Shown piece after piece: positions 9,896 to 22,050 of a DNA stretch of 64,000 nucleotides. The stretch's first letter is position 1; the number at the start of each line of letters is the position of its first letter. The notes under the pieces were generated by a model. That model searched no databases, was not told where the DNA came from, and saw nothing but the letters and a program-made list of their open reading frames with translations. The position numbers and the translations under genes are program-made. Source of the DNA: Eucalyptus grandis (Eukaryota; Streptophyta; Magnoliopsida; Myrtales; Myrtaceae); assembly GCF_016545825.1 (NCBI RefSeq), contig NC_052612.1, forward strand, positions 1,550,001 to 1,614,000, in the 5' to 3' direction.

Positions 9896-12240
9896 ATCCT
9901 AAATGATTTCTGGTCAAGTTTGGAAATAACATGCCCAATATTTTCCTTGCAATAATGAGGCAAAGCATTCAAGGAACAATATCCTCAAATGTGGAATAGG
10001 GAGTACTCCTCTCCTTTCAAAGCAAGTTCTTCAAGATAACTTTAAAAGAAACACATGGAATGATCCATATTTAAATTTTTTAAGCTCCTTGCTGCTTAAA
10101 TGTCTCTTTGAGAAGAGCATTTAAAAAGAGCAAGAATTGAACTTTGTGGATTATCATATGCAATAAAGACATGTTTTTCATAAATAAAATCAAGGCCATG
10201 GAGGCGTTTTTCAAGCAATCCTCTCACTTTAGGTGATTTATGTCATGCATATCATGCATATACCCTTCATAAAAGTTTCCTAACATGCTTCATTGTTATT
10301 CTTGATAGGAAATGTCAATACCCAAAGAACAAAAACATGTGAAGGGTAAATTGTATCAATTTCAATTGCTCATTTTGATACCATGTCTGAGGTGATTCTC
10401 TTTTCCTTTGATTGAGAAAAAAATCAAACACTTGTAAGAGGTATGGTACTATTCTGATTAGTGGTTCTGTTAACGGTTACTGATGATTAGAACACAAGCT
10501 TGTAGGATTTTTTTGTAGGAAATTACAATGGTAGTAGGTGTTCCCATTGAAAAGCTAGCACAAATCGAGAGAGGGAAACAAATTCGTCTTATTTTGAGCC
10601 GTTCACAAGGTAATATGCTTCTTTTTGAATTTATGAAGTTCTTGTGCTTCTCATATTCTTGAGAAGAGGGGGGAGCATTGTTAAGCTGACATTCCCATTT
10701 GCTTTGTATCATCTATGTATGATAAGTTGCCGAAAGATTGTCTCCCCTCCTGGTTAACAGAACTTGTTCTTCACAGGCAGTCTTGACCGTATAATATGTC
10801 AGCTTTTGGAAGGTACAAATGCTCAAGAGGTCAGGGCAGTGGCACTAGACATGCAAGCTAGGTTGTTGTTAGATATGCTGGGTAAGTACTGAGCCTGCTT
10901 TGGTGGATCCTTCAGCATTAGTAGCTGAGCCATGGCAGGCATCTAGTGAAATGTTTTCTTATCCTGAAGCTTGGGCCGTTGAACCGGCACTTGTCCCAAT
11001 TATACAGGTACTTTCACCTTCATTTTGATTTTTGCCCTTAGATCTCCTTGTTGTCACATTGAAATTTGAAATGCAGATCTTCTGGCTCTGTTTTTGTATT
11101 GGCTTGAGGCCGTTATTTTGATGGCCATCTTCATGTCCGGTTTCTAAACTGAAATTCTTTTATGGCCACTGTGATGGTGAAATTTATTTACAAAAGGTGT
11201 AGAACAGATAAGCTTTTTAAGTGAAGAAACGTAGCTTTAGCTGAAATAGTGGTTGCCGAGATATCTTTTGGCTTTCAAATGATGCTATGTAAGAAATATA
11301 TCAAGATCGTCATTCGATGTGTGAAATGAATGACTATGACATTTCTTGCACAAAGTTGTCTTAAGGTTGCATTCACTGTAAAATGCCTTGCATTTGTTGT
11401 GTGCCCTGCAGCTGTCTCCTCCCCATGTTGTCGACCTTTTCTTCAATCCAGACTATGGCAATTGACTTCAGATGAAACAAAGATTGATAGTAGACATCTT
11501 TCTGACAGTCAAAGGTGTCTCGCACGCTTATGTTGATGAAGTTCTTGATCTGGCTTCACATTTTATCACTAATTTCATTCAAATCGTTCCAAACCACAAG
11601 AACATGACCACAATCAAAAGGCGTCAGCAGCGAACTCAATTCAGACATAATCAGAAAGAAAAATGCGACGCGTTGACGAATCAACACTACGTGGTTCGCA
11701 AACCTCCACCGCCCCCACTTCCACATTAACCCCCACGAAAACACGATTAAATAGCGCCGCTTGATCCGTAGAAACCACCGCCTCCGACCCAATCCGTAAC
11801 GGACTATCAGATAAACAAATTTGAGGAATTCCTCTCAGCATAACCGACCCAGGCAACAGACATATTTTTGAAAATAAAAGAGAGAATGTAACGAAAATGC
11901 ATCGGGGTAATCTAGTATAGCGAAGTCTCCAAATCCATTTAATCTCTCTCACACACTTGGGTTTCTACTCGACCCATCAAAAGCTGATTAGGTCTCGCAA
12001 TGGTGCTTGGCCTTGATTGATGGCGCCGCGAGGATGGGTGGTCTTGACGTGACATGACTCATGTCTGTGGGGTGGTGCTCATGCGGCTCTCGGTGAATCC
12101 AAGTTAACAATTGAATCTCTCTGTGAAGCTTCATTGAGTTTGCCTGTGGCCAACAAAGCACCCAAAGTACAAGTTTCCCCCCATATCCTGGGGAATTTCT
12201 CACGCCACCATGTCAAACATATTGCTCGATCTAGTCTTTT
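9896..12240 (+). repeat. Block X, copy X1
   Basis: This segment recurs at 28838-30343 (X2) and 38316-40960 (X3) in the same orientation, beginning with the shared phrase AAATGATTTCT(A/G)GTCAAG. It includes the exons of an unrecognised gene at 10519-11007 and a conserved downstream part near 11330-12220. X1 lacks the solo LTR found in X2 and X3, so it branched off earlier. The minus-strand open frames at 11641-11952 and nearby are conserved in X3 but match nothing I know. Confidence 0.8.
10519..11007 (+). pseudogene. Unrecognised gene X, two exons (copy X1)
   Basis: Two exons join cleanly. Exon a is 10519-10609 (acceptor TTTGTAG, donor GTAATA) and reads EITMVVGVPIEKLAQIERGK and then QIRLILSRSQ. 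Exon b is 10777-11007 (acceptor TTCACAG, donor GTACTT) and reads SLDRIICQLLEGTNAQEVRA, VALDMQARLLLDMLG and later EPWQASSEMF and EPALVPIIQ. In X1 a two-base deficit after DMLG, compared with X3, brings a TGA into frame. I do not recognise the protein; the leucine-rich helical look suggests an alpha-helical scaffold. Other exons are missing or not visible. Confidence 0.6.
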
Positions 12241-12339
12241 TATTTATCATTGTGGATATATGTTATGATTGTTCTCTCTCAATGTTAGTAATTTCTTTTG
12301 GTTGGATTGTTTTTCAAAATGTTGTCTCTGGGTTGCCAC

Positions 12340-13090
12340 ATACAATTTATATTTTAACAGTGCATATAATTTAAGATTTTTTATGGTATAAATCTTTAAA
12401 AAGAATTGGGTCTTTTGAGTTGACTTGATTAACTATGGTCTTCAGAATAGTTTACAATTTTGGGAATGCGGAAGTTTATCTGTTGCTTTTTTATTCCTTG
12501 TACCTATCAGTGACGGAATTCTTAGAATTATAGTTGATTTTGAGGTCAAGGATCAAAGATCGGATAGTGAAGATCGGAGGATTTTTTAGGTCAAGAAAAT
12601 ATCTACATTTCATATAGATTGGGTAGGACTTGAAGATTTATGTAGCAATTGTTGTTTATATCTGTGTGTGGAACTCGAGATGTGATACGTATAACCCAAT
12701 ATTTGAGGTTGATGGACTATCGCAAATTCGTACGAGAACAGCACCAAGGAGGGTGATCATCAGAAGGAACTTTAACTCGAAGAGAGAGGGTGAGCCAAGC
12801 GAGTCCAACTGGGGGGAGGGTATTGAGTGTGTGAAAGCCCACAACTTAGTGATAATGGTGGCGGCGGCGATGGTTAACCAGTACCAATATGCTCAAGCAT
12901 CTAGTGGTGGAGATGGCACCAAGTCTTGGGGCCAATATAGGTGGGTGACTTTGGAAGCGCTACCAATGGCCAAAGACTAAGTCTAGCATAATTGCCAAGT
13001 TCGCTCATGGCGGTGGCGGCAATAAATCACAATGACTATGAGCAAGCAGCAAGTGACGACATTGTTTTGAGTCCGACGGTAGCTCAATTT
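12340..13090 (+). repeat. Block Y, copy Y1
   Basis: A dispersed segment marked by AACTATGGTCTTCAGAATAG, GGAATGCGGAAGTT, TTAGAATTA and GTTGATTTTGAGGTCAAGG. Further copies lie at 41090-41830, 20041-20770, 57736-58470 and 60546-61170. The open frame at 12630-12980 (MKIYVAIVVYICVWN...) is not preserved in Y2, so I do not call it a gene. Y1 and Y2 both lie between block X and an RRP43 copy. Confidence 0.75.
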
Positions 13091-13431
13091 GTTCTTTTAC
13101 TCTCTTTTTCATATCCTCCACGCTATAAATAAGGATTTGCTTATGGTGCCGAGAGCACAATGTTGAAAGCCGTCAATTCATTTTTATCATAATACGATAC
13201 AAAGCATTTTGAGTTACAACATCTCAATGATAATTACATGAAATAATTATATTTACAATCAAATTCACATTTGACACGTTCATTAATGCATTGCGTAACA
13301 CGACGCTTCACGTCTAAAATATGAATTTTCTCACATTTAATTACCCTTCTCGCCTAATTTGAACTTTGATTTAGCAAGAAGGGCATTTCATCTTCAATTG
13401 ACCAGAATAAAGTCACTAACACGTACATATT

Positions 13432-16400
13432 CTAATCAATCTGCATTGTGGAAATGGCTTCATCTATTATCTCCTTAAGTTCCTTCGTTCTTTGCCTGGT
13501 CAATGCAATGCATTCCTGCAAGCACAGCGACATTTCCCATACATCACATCAAAACTACCATTAGGACTATGATACAATTTCTATATGAAAGGTATTGAAA
13601 GGTATACACCTCATATACATAGTTTTTCCCTTTCTTTCCCTGGGATAGAAGTAGATCCATTTTAAAAACCAAGGAAATGAAAACATTAAAATGGAAGATC
13701 AACCAGATGGGCCAAGGAACTGCCAACATCCTAAAGTCCATTAATCCTGGCAAATAACATGTGTATAATCATGTATATAAAGTAGATACAGTTGCTCATC
13801 CAATGTGCACTACATTACTTTGTACGTTTCAGGCTATTAGCTCTTGAAAACACCCGCACCCCGGATTGTCTTGTCATCCGTTGAACCACCGTTTGCAAAA
13901 GAAGCTTATCAACTTCCACGAGTTCTGGAATGTTCTACATGCCACATTGGGCTTGTCCACTAACCAACTACAAGTTAAAGAACTCAAGATCCGTCTTTTG
14001 CATAATTAAACTGACCGGAGTACAGTTAGAGCAAGAATGCAGTTGACTCTAACAGTATGAAAGCCATTAACCATTTGATCCCAATCGCATGAAATGGGGC
14101 CTCTAAGTACAATTCTCAAACAATGAATGAACAAATAAATGAAATGGGAACAAGGAGAAAATAACCTGAATAGCCGATGTATGTGCAAGAACTGGTCCAC
14201 CTGGCTTATAGAGAGAGACAAGTTGACCAGATAAATTCAAAACCACAGTCATGAACGTTTCCATTATGGACTCTTCTTCGAAAGTAGGGTCGGCAAGATG
14301 TAGTTCCTGTGAAGAATGCAAGTCAGGGAAACGGAATGCTTTTCTACAAGAGCTTTCTCCTCTCTTTGTCGACAGGTTCTTTATCCAACTTTTCACCCTC
14401 AAGTTCCTCAGAGACCATCACCATTCTTCCTTCATCATTCAAAGAAACCACCGGGATATGGACTACAAGGTCCAAAACAACACAATTTTTCAAGTGATCG
14501 TCTAGGAAGTGACATGAAATCCCCAGAAGAATAGAGGAAAAGGAAACACATGGCATCGATATGAGGATGCAATCTTTGGTACCACACTCAAAGAATATCA
14601 AAAGTGAGAGCGTGAACAAGGCAAGACAGATCAGCAAAAGAAAACGAAAAAGCCTTTTGAATGTTCATCAAATCAAAAATCATTGATAGTAGCTAGATCT
14701 TCCTTAAATCATAAGTTTCAACCTGAATTATTTCACTGGAAATCCAAACATCTAGGACTATGTTCAATAGAATCACAAAACTTCTCAAATTTTCAATGAA
14801 GCCCTTTAACTTCTTAAGAGATTGCATGAGCAGTTAGTTTGTATAAGACTGGTGCTCTTATCTATCTCATTGAAGAATAGAGGATTATTCAACTGGGTCT
14901 TCCTTTATTGGTAGAAAAATGAGAAACCATGAAATGTTTAACGTCAATGGCTTTCCCGGTCAGATTCAAAATCAGGCTAAGAGCACAAAGGAAGATTTTG
15001 TCGATCACCACAGACTTTAGCAAAGGTATGTGGGATAATTACGACTCTTCCTGCCTTAGGTGATTCATATTGCTTTTCTCTGTCAGCAGCTCATAGCAAA
15101 TATTTATTTGAAATGCAAATCGGTTGAGCTAAAGTCCATTCATAAACAAATCACCTTAAGAATTTATTAAGCTAGAGCTATCCGACATTCATAAGCAAGT
15201 CACACATCTTTTGCAATCATAGACAACTGCAATTTGAAGCATGACCATAAGATGTAATATATTGAAGATCCATTTTATATCAACTCACAAAAGTCATCAA
15301 CCAATTGGTAGAATAGGCTCTTACAAGGAGAAAATGCAGCAACCGCTGAAAGCAAAGCAGCATCAAAAAGAGCTCCATCAGCATCAAGACAATATATATC
15401 CTGCAACACATGAAAAATAAATGTAAGCAAGAACATTTTGAGCCAACATGTATGGTATTTATTGAAGTAGTTCTCCCAGCAAAAAGTTGCCCCCAGTCAC
15501 AAGGTCCAAAGATTAATGCAGCTAAAAGGAAAACCCTGCACTCTATCCTAAATTATGCATCATAACATCTGGCATGAAGTATTACCAGGTACACCATCCA
15601 AGCTGCTTTTCCTTTGATCAGGGATAGCTCCTTCAGATCAATCATCCCAGAGCTGCAATAACCAAATGATTACTGATTCCAGCATATGAATATTAACCAG
15701 CACATGACCCAAGAAGGTATTAAAACATAAAATTGTTTTAAGAAACTGCAAAATAATTGTCCGAGAATTAAATGACACAATGACCAGTGCCAAAGGAAGA
15801 CAAGAAAGCGATAATCATGGACTTGAGAGAAACCTTCTGACCAATTTAGTAAGGTATGTAGTATTAACTATAACAGCATCCTTCAATGATAAGCTACTAC
15901 CTTTGAACCTATGGGTTATTTTGTGACACAAATTGATCGTAAGGGAATATATGGGGATCTGGACTTGGTAGAACCTATAGGAACCATTCCAAGCGTACTT
16001 GCAAGGTATCTGCAACTAAATTGAAGCTGTGCAGAGCCAATATCTCCATGAAGTGTAGGTTACACTGAAAAAGTGAATGGTCTTTCCTCCCCCTTCCCTT
16101 CAGGAAACAAACTAGCATTTGAATTTGAATGCTTGGAAACATGCTAGGAAAGCCAGAGCAAAGAAAAATCGATGTTTTCCTGTAACCAAGAGCAAGTTTA
16201 CTCTTCATATAATCTCTATCCCGAATACAAGTCTAAGTGACAGCAAACCCTCTTAACTTCTGTGGCTTTCAGTAAACTTTCCAAAGAGTTATCCCACTTT
16301 GTTTATTTGAGAGTTAGCAGCAGGCTTTACAGGGGCAAGATTGGTGCTACTCCATATAATCTGTATAGACTTATTGCTACATGATCAAGTGACTTCCTGA

Positions 16401-17535
16401 AATTTTGCTTCAACCAAAGAGTGACATTACTTGCCTATTTAGTAGACCCAATGGAATTTTCCATACTGAAAACAATCAAAAAGTTCAGTCAAAATAGTCA
16501 CAGGCACACGGTTCAGAATTTTATGCCTCTCATATACATTAGCAAGATGCCCACAAATATACAGATGGAAATACAACAAGGTATTGTTAATAGCATATCA
16601 CCCTTCCGCTGAAGCAACGGGAGAAAAATAAAAGATTCAAGAAGTCAAGCAAGCTGAAAAAAAAAAAAAAAATGGAACTTTACCAATTTCACATGCCTTA
16701 ATAAAGAGTCAAAAAGTTGCTTCGATATCACTGGTGCTACCTCAGTAGGCCTACCTGGCCTCACGACTGGAGAGCATATAGGGGGCATATGAAGCTCAAC
16801 TGCTGAAAATAATACAAAGTCACATGCCAGCGTCAAAGAAACCCTAGAAAAAAGAAAAGTGATTGTTGGCTGCTTACCTATACTGCCATCTTCAGGCGAA
16901 TCGACAGGAGGAGTCATGACTTCCATTTTTATAGCAGCCAACATTGTCTGTGGATCTTTACCAAAAAAAACATTGTCTGTGGAAAATATGATTCCGTATG
17001 TTTTAATTAAATGTACTCATAAAAGAGCAAACCCTATAAACTTCACAAGAATAACGATTTATGTCCACCTTAAATGATTCAAACGTGTGCAAAAGGTAAA
17101 CATCAAAACAAATAAAAAGGAAGAGATAGAAACTATATGTTGGTTCAGCTATGAGTACATAAATATGCGATTACTTTGAACATGCTGAACTGCAGGAGTA
17201 CGTCAGCATATGCATCACATCTACACGAGACTGAAAAGGGGAAAAACTCACGGTAGAACCAATCTTTGCCAGTGCAGACCCATCAGAGGATGCAACAGCC
17301 CCTGTATTATCAATGCTAAGCAATCATAGCAGGCATACAACCTGCGGGGGCTAGATGAAGGAAGGGAAAACAAATCACCAGATAAACAAAAAGCTAAACA
17401 AACTGACCAAGGGACACAATAGTATCTCGCCGATTCAGAGAGATGCCGCTCGTAGTAGCGAAGAGGGAAGAGGCGTCTGAAAGCATTGACCTCCATCTCG
17501 GACGACCAATCTCCAACAGCATTCGGCGTCCCCAT
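13432..17535 (-). pseudogene. RRP43: Exosome subunit RRP43-like gene, copy A (broken)
   Basis: RRP43 is a RNase PH-fold subunit of the exosome ring, which degrades and trims RNA in nucleus and cytoplasm. Exons on the minus strand are 17408-17535 (MGTPNAVGDWSSEMEVNAFR, RLFPLRYYERHLSES), 17252-17301 (AVASSDGSALAKIGST), 16878-16947 (MLAAIKMEVMTPPVDSPEDG), 16697-16802 (VELHMPPICSPVVRPGRP), 15586-15652 (SGMIDLKELSLIKGKAAWM), 15325-15400 (DIYCLDADGALFDAALLSAV), 14166-14462 (VVSLNDEGRMVMVSEE, LADPTFEEESIMETF) and 13432-13515 (ECIALTRQRTKELKEIIDEA). Lesions: exon 1 lacks the IRPDGR region and is out of frame; exon 7 has TAG after RRKLL, a lost T in the SIPFS region and a lost base before LADPT. Intron 4 appears to start with GC. 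Not expected to make the full protein. Confidence 0.88.
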
Positions 17536-17944
17536 TTCTATGGCTATCTACAGATGGTGATTTCCGGCAAGGAGAACCGAGATTAAAACTGCAAATTAAA
17601 AAGAGCCCATTAAGGTTAACCCCATATATGTCCCAACTCTTTACAAAAATTTGAATTTTACTGATAAAACACTAAAATTTGTCCCAACCCACGAGCAAGG
17701 TGAGAGCAACCATCTGGTTTTCTAAAAAAGGAACGGTTTTTTTTCCTCTGGGCAGCATTTATTCAAGCACACTAGACATATACAGGTGAAAAGTTTCGAC
17801 GAAGGACTCAGAAGATAATAAGGCGATCTCTCAGCATCGCATACGGTTCAAAAGCAAAAAAACAAACAGGTGGAGATCGCGCATGAGTAAAAGAGTAAAG
17901 ATGGAGTCTTTCGGAACAAGCACCAATCTCCGAAGTAACCCGGC

Positions 17945-18495
17945 TGTTACTGTGAAGATGAAAAGAATGAACTGAAAGCTGAAGAATAAGCAAGAAGCTT
18001 TTGAATCTCTCTATTTCAATGTATTTATAGTACAAAGCTGTACATCTCAGAACATCAATGAATAAACTGCTCTGTTCTATCTCTCAGTATCTTCATAGTA
18101 CAGGCTATTCAACACAGCTTTCATCAATGGCGTGCTCTGTTTTCTCTCTCTCTTATGAACTCAGCGAAGCTGCTAAGAAGACTCCTCGAAGAAGAAGAAG
18201 AAAGGAAAACTGAACTTAAAACAGAAAAGAAGAAAACTGTTTCTAATCTGTTTTATCCTAAACTGAATAACAGCACACGTGTAAATTGAGGTCTTCATCA
18301 CCGACTCACTTCATGACATTGGCTTTCCCAGTCAAATAGTCTCCCCTGACTTGTGTGCTTTGCTTTGTGCTATACTTCCTCTGATCTTTACAATAGCTGC
18401 AGACCTTTCACTTTCATTATCTTCCTTTGTTGAAGTTGTGACAGCAGAGTAGTCACTCTGCATTGGCTGAGTTGTTCTTATTTCCTTAACTGTTA
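17945..18495 (-). mobile_element. Possible solo copia-type LTR
   Basis: Read on the minus strand, this stretch has a promoter-like CTATAAATACATTGAAATAG near 18030, a CT/GA-rich section and an end ...CACAGTAACA at 17945. That is the layout of a small copia LTR. The other end is unclear, because no TG start or target duplication was found near 18495. Flanking DNA at 17536-17944 and 18496-18800 holds only short open frames and no recognised gene. Confidence 0.3.
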
Positions 18496-18800
18496 AGCTC
18501 GAAGCCCAGCTCCGATGCTGGTAGCCACAGAGAGAGACGTTAGGTTTAAGAGCAAGAGCGAGGTCGGCTCAAACAGGGTAAAGAGGCCTGCAGAACAAGA
18601 CGACGGCGAGGCAAAATCGACTGCTAAATTCTCTCTCTCCCCCTTTTTAATTTTAGTGGAAGCCGCAAATAATGCTGAGATTTTACAAAATATATTCGTC
18701 AAATTAATTTTTTTTTTTTCTGACCAAAAAACAAGTGAGTGCTTTCGCATCATACACACATGGATCAAAATGCTGGCGTGATTTTTCATAGTTTAGTTTA

Positions 18801-19590
18801 AGGAAAAATTTCAAATAATGATATGAAATATTCTTATTTTCTCAAATAAGAGTTCAGTGGACATTGTTTCAAATAAATGCCCGAAGTTATCAAATCATTT
18901 CAATAAAAACCTGAAGTAAAACTTGTTTTAAATAAAAGTCCGAAGTAAGCATATTAGTCTCAAAAAAGACGTTTAACCTCTATGATTGAAGGGCATTTTC
19001 ATCTTTTATCTCTCAATTTTTTTTTCTTTTCTTTTTTCTTTTTCCATCTTCCCTTCGCTAGCCATGGTGAAGGGAAGTTGAACCTAGGTGAGGGCTAGGG
19101 TTGCCAGCATCGGTATTGGGCGAGGGCAGCCCTTGCCAACGTTGGACGAGGGTCGCCCTAGCCCAACTTAGGCAACACCCTTGCCAAGTCAGGCAAGGGT
19201 TGCCCTAGTCCAACACAAGCAATAGTCACCCTCATCGGATTTAGCGAGGGCTACTCTTGCTTGACGTTGGTGAGGGCGACCTTCGCCGAGCACCAATGAC
19301 CATGTCCGAAGAAGGGAAGATGAAAAAGGAAAAGAAAAAAAAAAAGAAAAAATGAATGAAAATTTTAAAAAATTAAAAAAATAAGTTACAATTTTTTAAC
19401 CAAAATACCCCATCTCCGATGGCTAAAAAAGTTAGCCTCAGTCAAAGACCCTTATTTGAGACAATTTGACCACTCCATGCGCTTATATGAAATAATTTGG
19501 CCACTTCAAGGTTTTTTTTAAACAATATCCACTTTAAACGATTATTTAAGAAAACTAGAGCACTTCATGCCTTTTTTGAAATTTTCCTTT
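18801..19590. mobile_element. Foldback element with long terminal inverted repeats and GC-rich core
   Basis: The left end AGGAAAAATTTCAAATAATG and the right end (reverse complement AAAGGAAAATTTCAAAAAAG) are inverted copies, and the similarity continues inward through CTCAAATAAGAG / TTCTTAAATAAT and a shared GTGG. The core at 19060-19290 is built of GAGGGCGACC- and CCTTGCC-type phrases. There is no coding region. A right-half copy lies at 56925-57300. The target duplication is unresolved. Confidence 0.6.
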
Positions 19591-19811
19591 AATTTAATTA
19601 TGGTTGTGTAAAGGAAAGGGTGGAAAAATTACAATAATTAAAAAAAAAAAATCTAGAGAGAGAAAAAGTGAGTGTGAAACAAAGAGAGCGAGGGAGAGAG
19701 GGTTGTCCAAGCACCGGCGAGGGCCGACAACCCTCACCGACTAAGGTGAACCAACAATGTCATCACCAATTGAGTTGAACTTTCTTTTTTTTTTTGGCTA
19801 AAGAAAGAAAG

Positions 19812-20040
19812 AAGGGCAAATACCACAAAAAGCCCCAAATTAGGTCAATTGTGACATAAATACTCTAAATTTTTTTTGTCAAGAAAAAGAAACTTGAACC
19901 TATATTATTTATTTTAGTTCTATCCAAAGTATATTTATGACGTTAGAATAAGTTTGGAGTTTGTTATGTTATAAAAAACTTGAGGTATTTATGTCACAAT
20001 TGCCAAATTTAAGATTTTTTTTCTATGATTTTAACCTAAA
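19812..20040. mobile_element. MITE-like element with inverted ends (family M)
   Basis: The left side AATTGTGACATAAATACTCT and the right side, read in reverse complement (CAATTGTGACATAAATACCT), are inverted copies. They are flanked by AAAATCATAG / TACCACAAAAAGCCCC-type ends. Related copies are at 57450-57735 and 60380-60545. It sits directly before block Y3, and the same pairing recurs with Y4 and Y5, so MITE and block have moved together. Confidence 0.55.
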
Positions 20041-20770
20041 AAAGAATTGTACCCAATTAACTATGGTCTTTGGAATAGTTTGAAATTTTGGGAACGTGGA
20101 AGTTCATTTCCTTGTACCCACAAGCAACGGAATACTTAGAATTAGAGTTGATTTTGAGGTCAAAGATGGAAAAGTGGAGAGTGTAGATAAGAGGATTTTA
20201 AGGTGATTTGAAAATTAGGTCAAGAGAATATCTGCATCTCTTGTAGATTGGGAGGGACTTGAAGATCTATGTGGCCATTCTTGTTGGAGTTCTTTCTTGA
20301 TTTATGCAGCTCGCATTTCTTGAAGATCTGTGCGCAAAGTCCCTTTGGGCAAGGGTTGTTGAGGGGTCCAGGCGAGCTAATGTAACCGCCGTTGGCAGTC
20401 ATACCATTGCCTATACTCTTTTTTCTTTGTTTACATATGTGTGAACACACGGGTATTTTTATGTTCAATGATGGAGGTATGCTATCTGAACAATGGATAT
20501 CCATCCATGAGCACCTATTACTACTAAGCCATGGACTTGAACTAGGAGATCAAAAGATAGGCCCCGGATCTCGTATGATGGAACTCACGATTATGGACCT
20601 GAATGAACCCATTAGCATGAAACTTTTTTTTTTATCTCTCATTTTGGAAGAAATAAAGGTATTTACATGCTTAAAACTCAAAATACTACCTGCTTTGGTT
20701 GAGGAAATGATGCAATTGTATTTCCTCAAAATTCTTCAAATTTTTGTTTACCAAACAGGATCTTAAGAAC
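20041..20770 (+). repeat. Block Y, copy Y3, with extended 3' part
   Basis: This copy has the usual Y phrases and then a part shared with Y4 and Y5: GCTCGCATTTCTTGAAGATC, then CAATGGATATCCATCCATGA and GAACTCACGATTATGGACCT. The frame at 20392-20766 (MLSEQWISIHEHLLLLSHGL...) is partly kept in Y4 at 58168-58470 but not in Y5. I do not recognise it and treat it as part of the repeat. 20771-21108 is AT-rich sequence shared with 62220-62400. Confidence 0.65.
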
Positions 20771-21108
20771 ATGTAAAGCTCAAAGGCTTTGAAAAAGGTA
20801 ATTTTTGAATCCACCCTTGTTGTCAAATGACACGTGGCAACTAAGTGCTCATGTTTTTCCCTCTCTTTTTTTAAAGAAATAATTTTAATTTTATTAATTT
20901 TTAATTTATTCTAATTCAAATTTAACTTGTATTTAAGGAAATTATCTCTTATCAGCCAAAAATTGGGTAGTGTTGATGGAACTCCCTACCTACACAAATT
21001 TGAGAGCCATGAAAAGATCAGATAAGACAATTGCCAATTGATTAGTTGTTTCGACACATTTATTTTATCCATTTAATTTGACCATTAGAATCGCAATCAA
21101 TCGCATGC

Positions 21109-22015
21109 GTTTGGGAAGTCTTTTGGAAAAAATCTTTAGTAAAATGCAAAGACCTTTGAGTTAAAGGTATTTTTCAAAATGTAAAGTGTGTTTGGTAAAT
21201 TATACTTTGAAAGCCCATTTGAAGTACCTTTGAGCAAAATGGTGTTTGGGAAAATTACATTTACAAAGGGCTTTGGTGATAAAAAATTATCAAAAGAAAA
21301 AAAGAAGAGACCTAAGAAAGGCAAGTGGTCGCCGACGCCCACGAAGACCACCGGCGAGGGTCGCCGATGTCGTGACCACCAAGACCACCGGGAGGGTCGC
21401 CGACGTCGGGCAACCACTCGAAGACCATTGGCGAGGGTCACCGGACGCCGGCGACCCGCCGCGACGCGGGCGGGGCGGCGAGGTCCCCGTGACTCGCGGC
21501 CCCAAATCTAGGTCGTGGCGGGGTCACACGACCCGCCGTCCCCGGATTTGGGTCGCGCGTGGTCACGCGACCTCGCCGCCCTCGGATATGGGTCGCGGCA
21601 AGGTCGGTGACCCAAACCTCGCCGTGACCCAGACAAGGCGGCTGTTGCACCACTCCCCAGCGATGGTTGCCTGGGCCACCACGACCATGCCGAGTAGTCG
21701 GCGGCCGCTCATAGCTTCAAGGAACATGTCGTCGGCCTTCAACGGAGAAGAAGATGAACAATACCATGACGGGGGCAAAATCGAAAAATTAAGAAAGTAA
21801 TGGCGAGATAGTTTTGGAAGAAAAAAAAAAAGAATAGTATCAGATTGTATGCCGAAGAAGCCCTGGCACCCCCTTCACTCCGCCTTGGGCTTTCAGCCTC
21901 GAGAAGACCAACTTTGGCTTAATGGAAATTTTAAAGTTGTTTCCAAACATTTAGCTTTAGCCCAAGTATCTTTAGAAGCTCAAAGTTCTTTGCAAAGTTG
22001 ATTTCAAACGTACTC
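21109..22015. mobile_element. TIR element with GC-rich core
   Basis: The left end ATGCGTTTGGGAAGTCTTTT and the right end (reverse complement GTACGTTTGAAATCAACTTT) are similar, and CAAAGACCTTTGAG pairs with CAAAGAACTTTGAG further in. The GC-rich core at 21310-21720 repeats GGCGAGGGTCGCCGA-type units, which produces long open frames on both strands (for example 21246-21800). None resembles a known protein. In block Y4 the same flank runs on without this element. Confidence 0.55.
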
Positions 22016-22050
22016 TAAATGGGGATCACACTCGGTCGAGGGATATGGAC

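Noticed and set aside
12630..12980. 116-codon frame in block Y1
   Set aside because: The matching region of Y2 (about 41360-41720) is broken by indels, and the translation resembles no family I know.
21246..21800. 184-codon open frame in the GC-rich core
   Set aside because: It is built of short GC-rich repeats, has similarly long frames on the other strand, and lies inside a TIR element. No protein motif was recognised.
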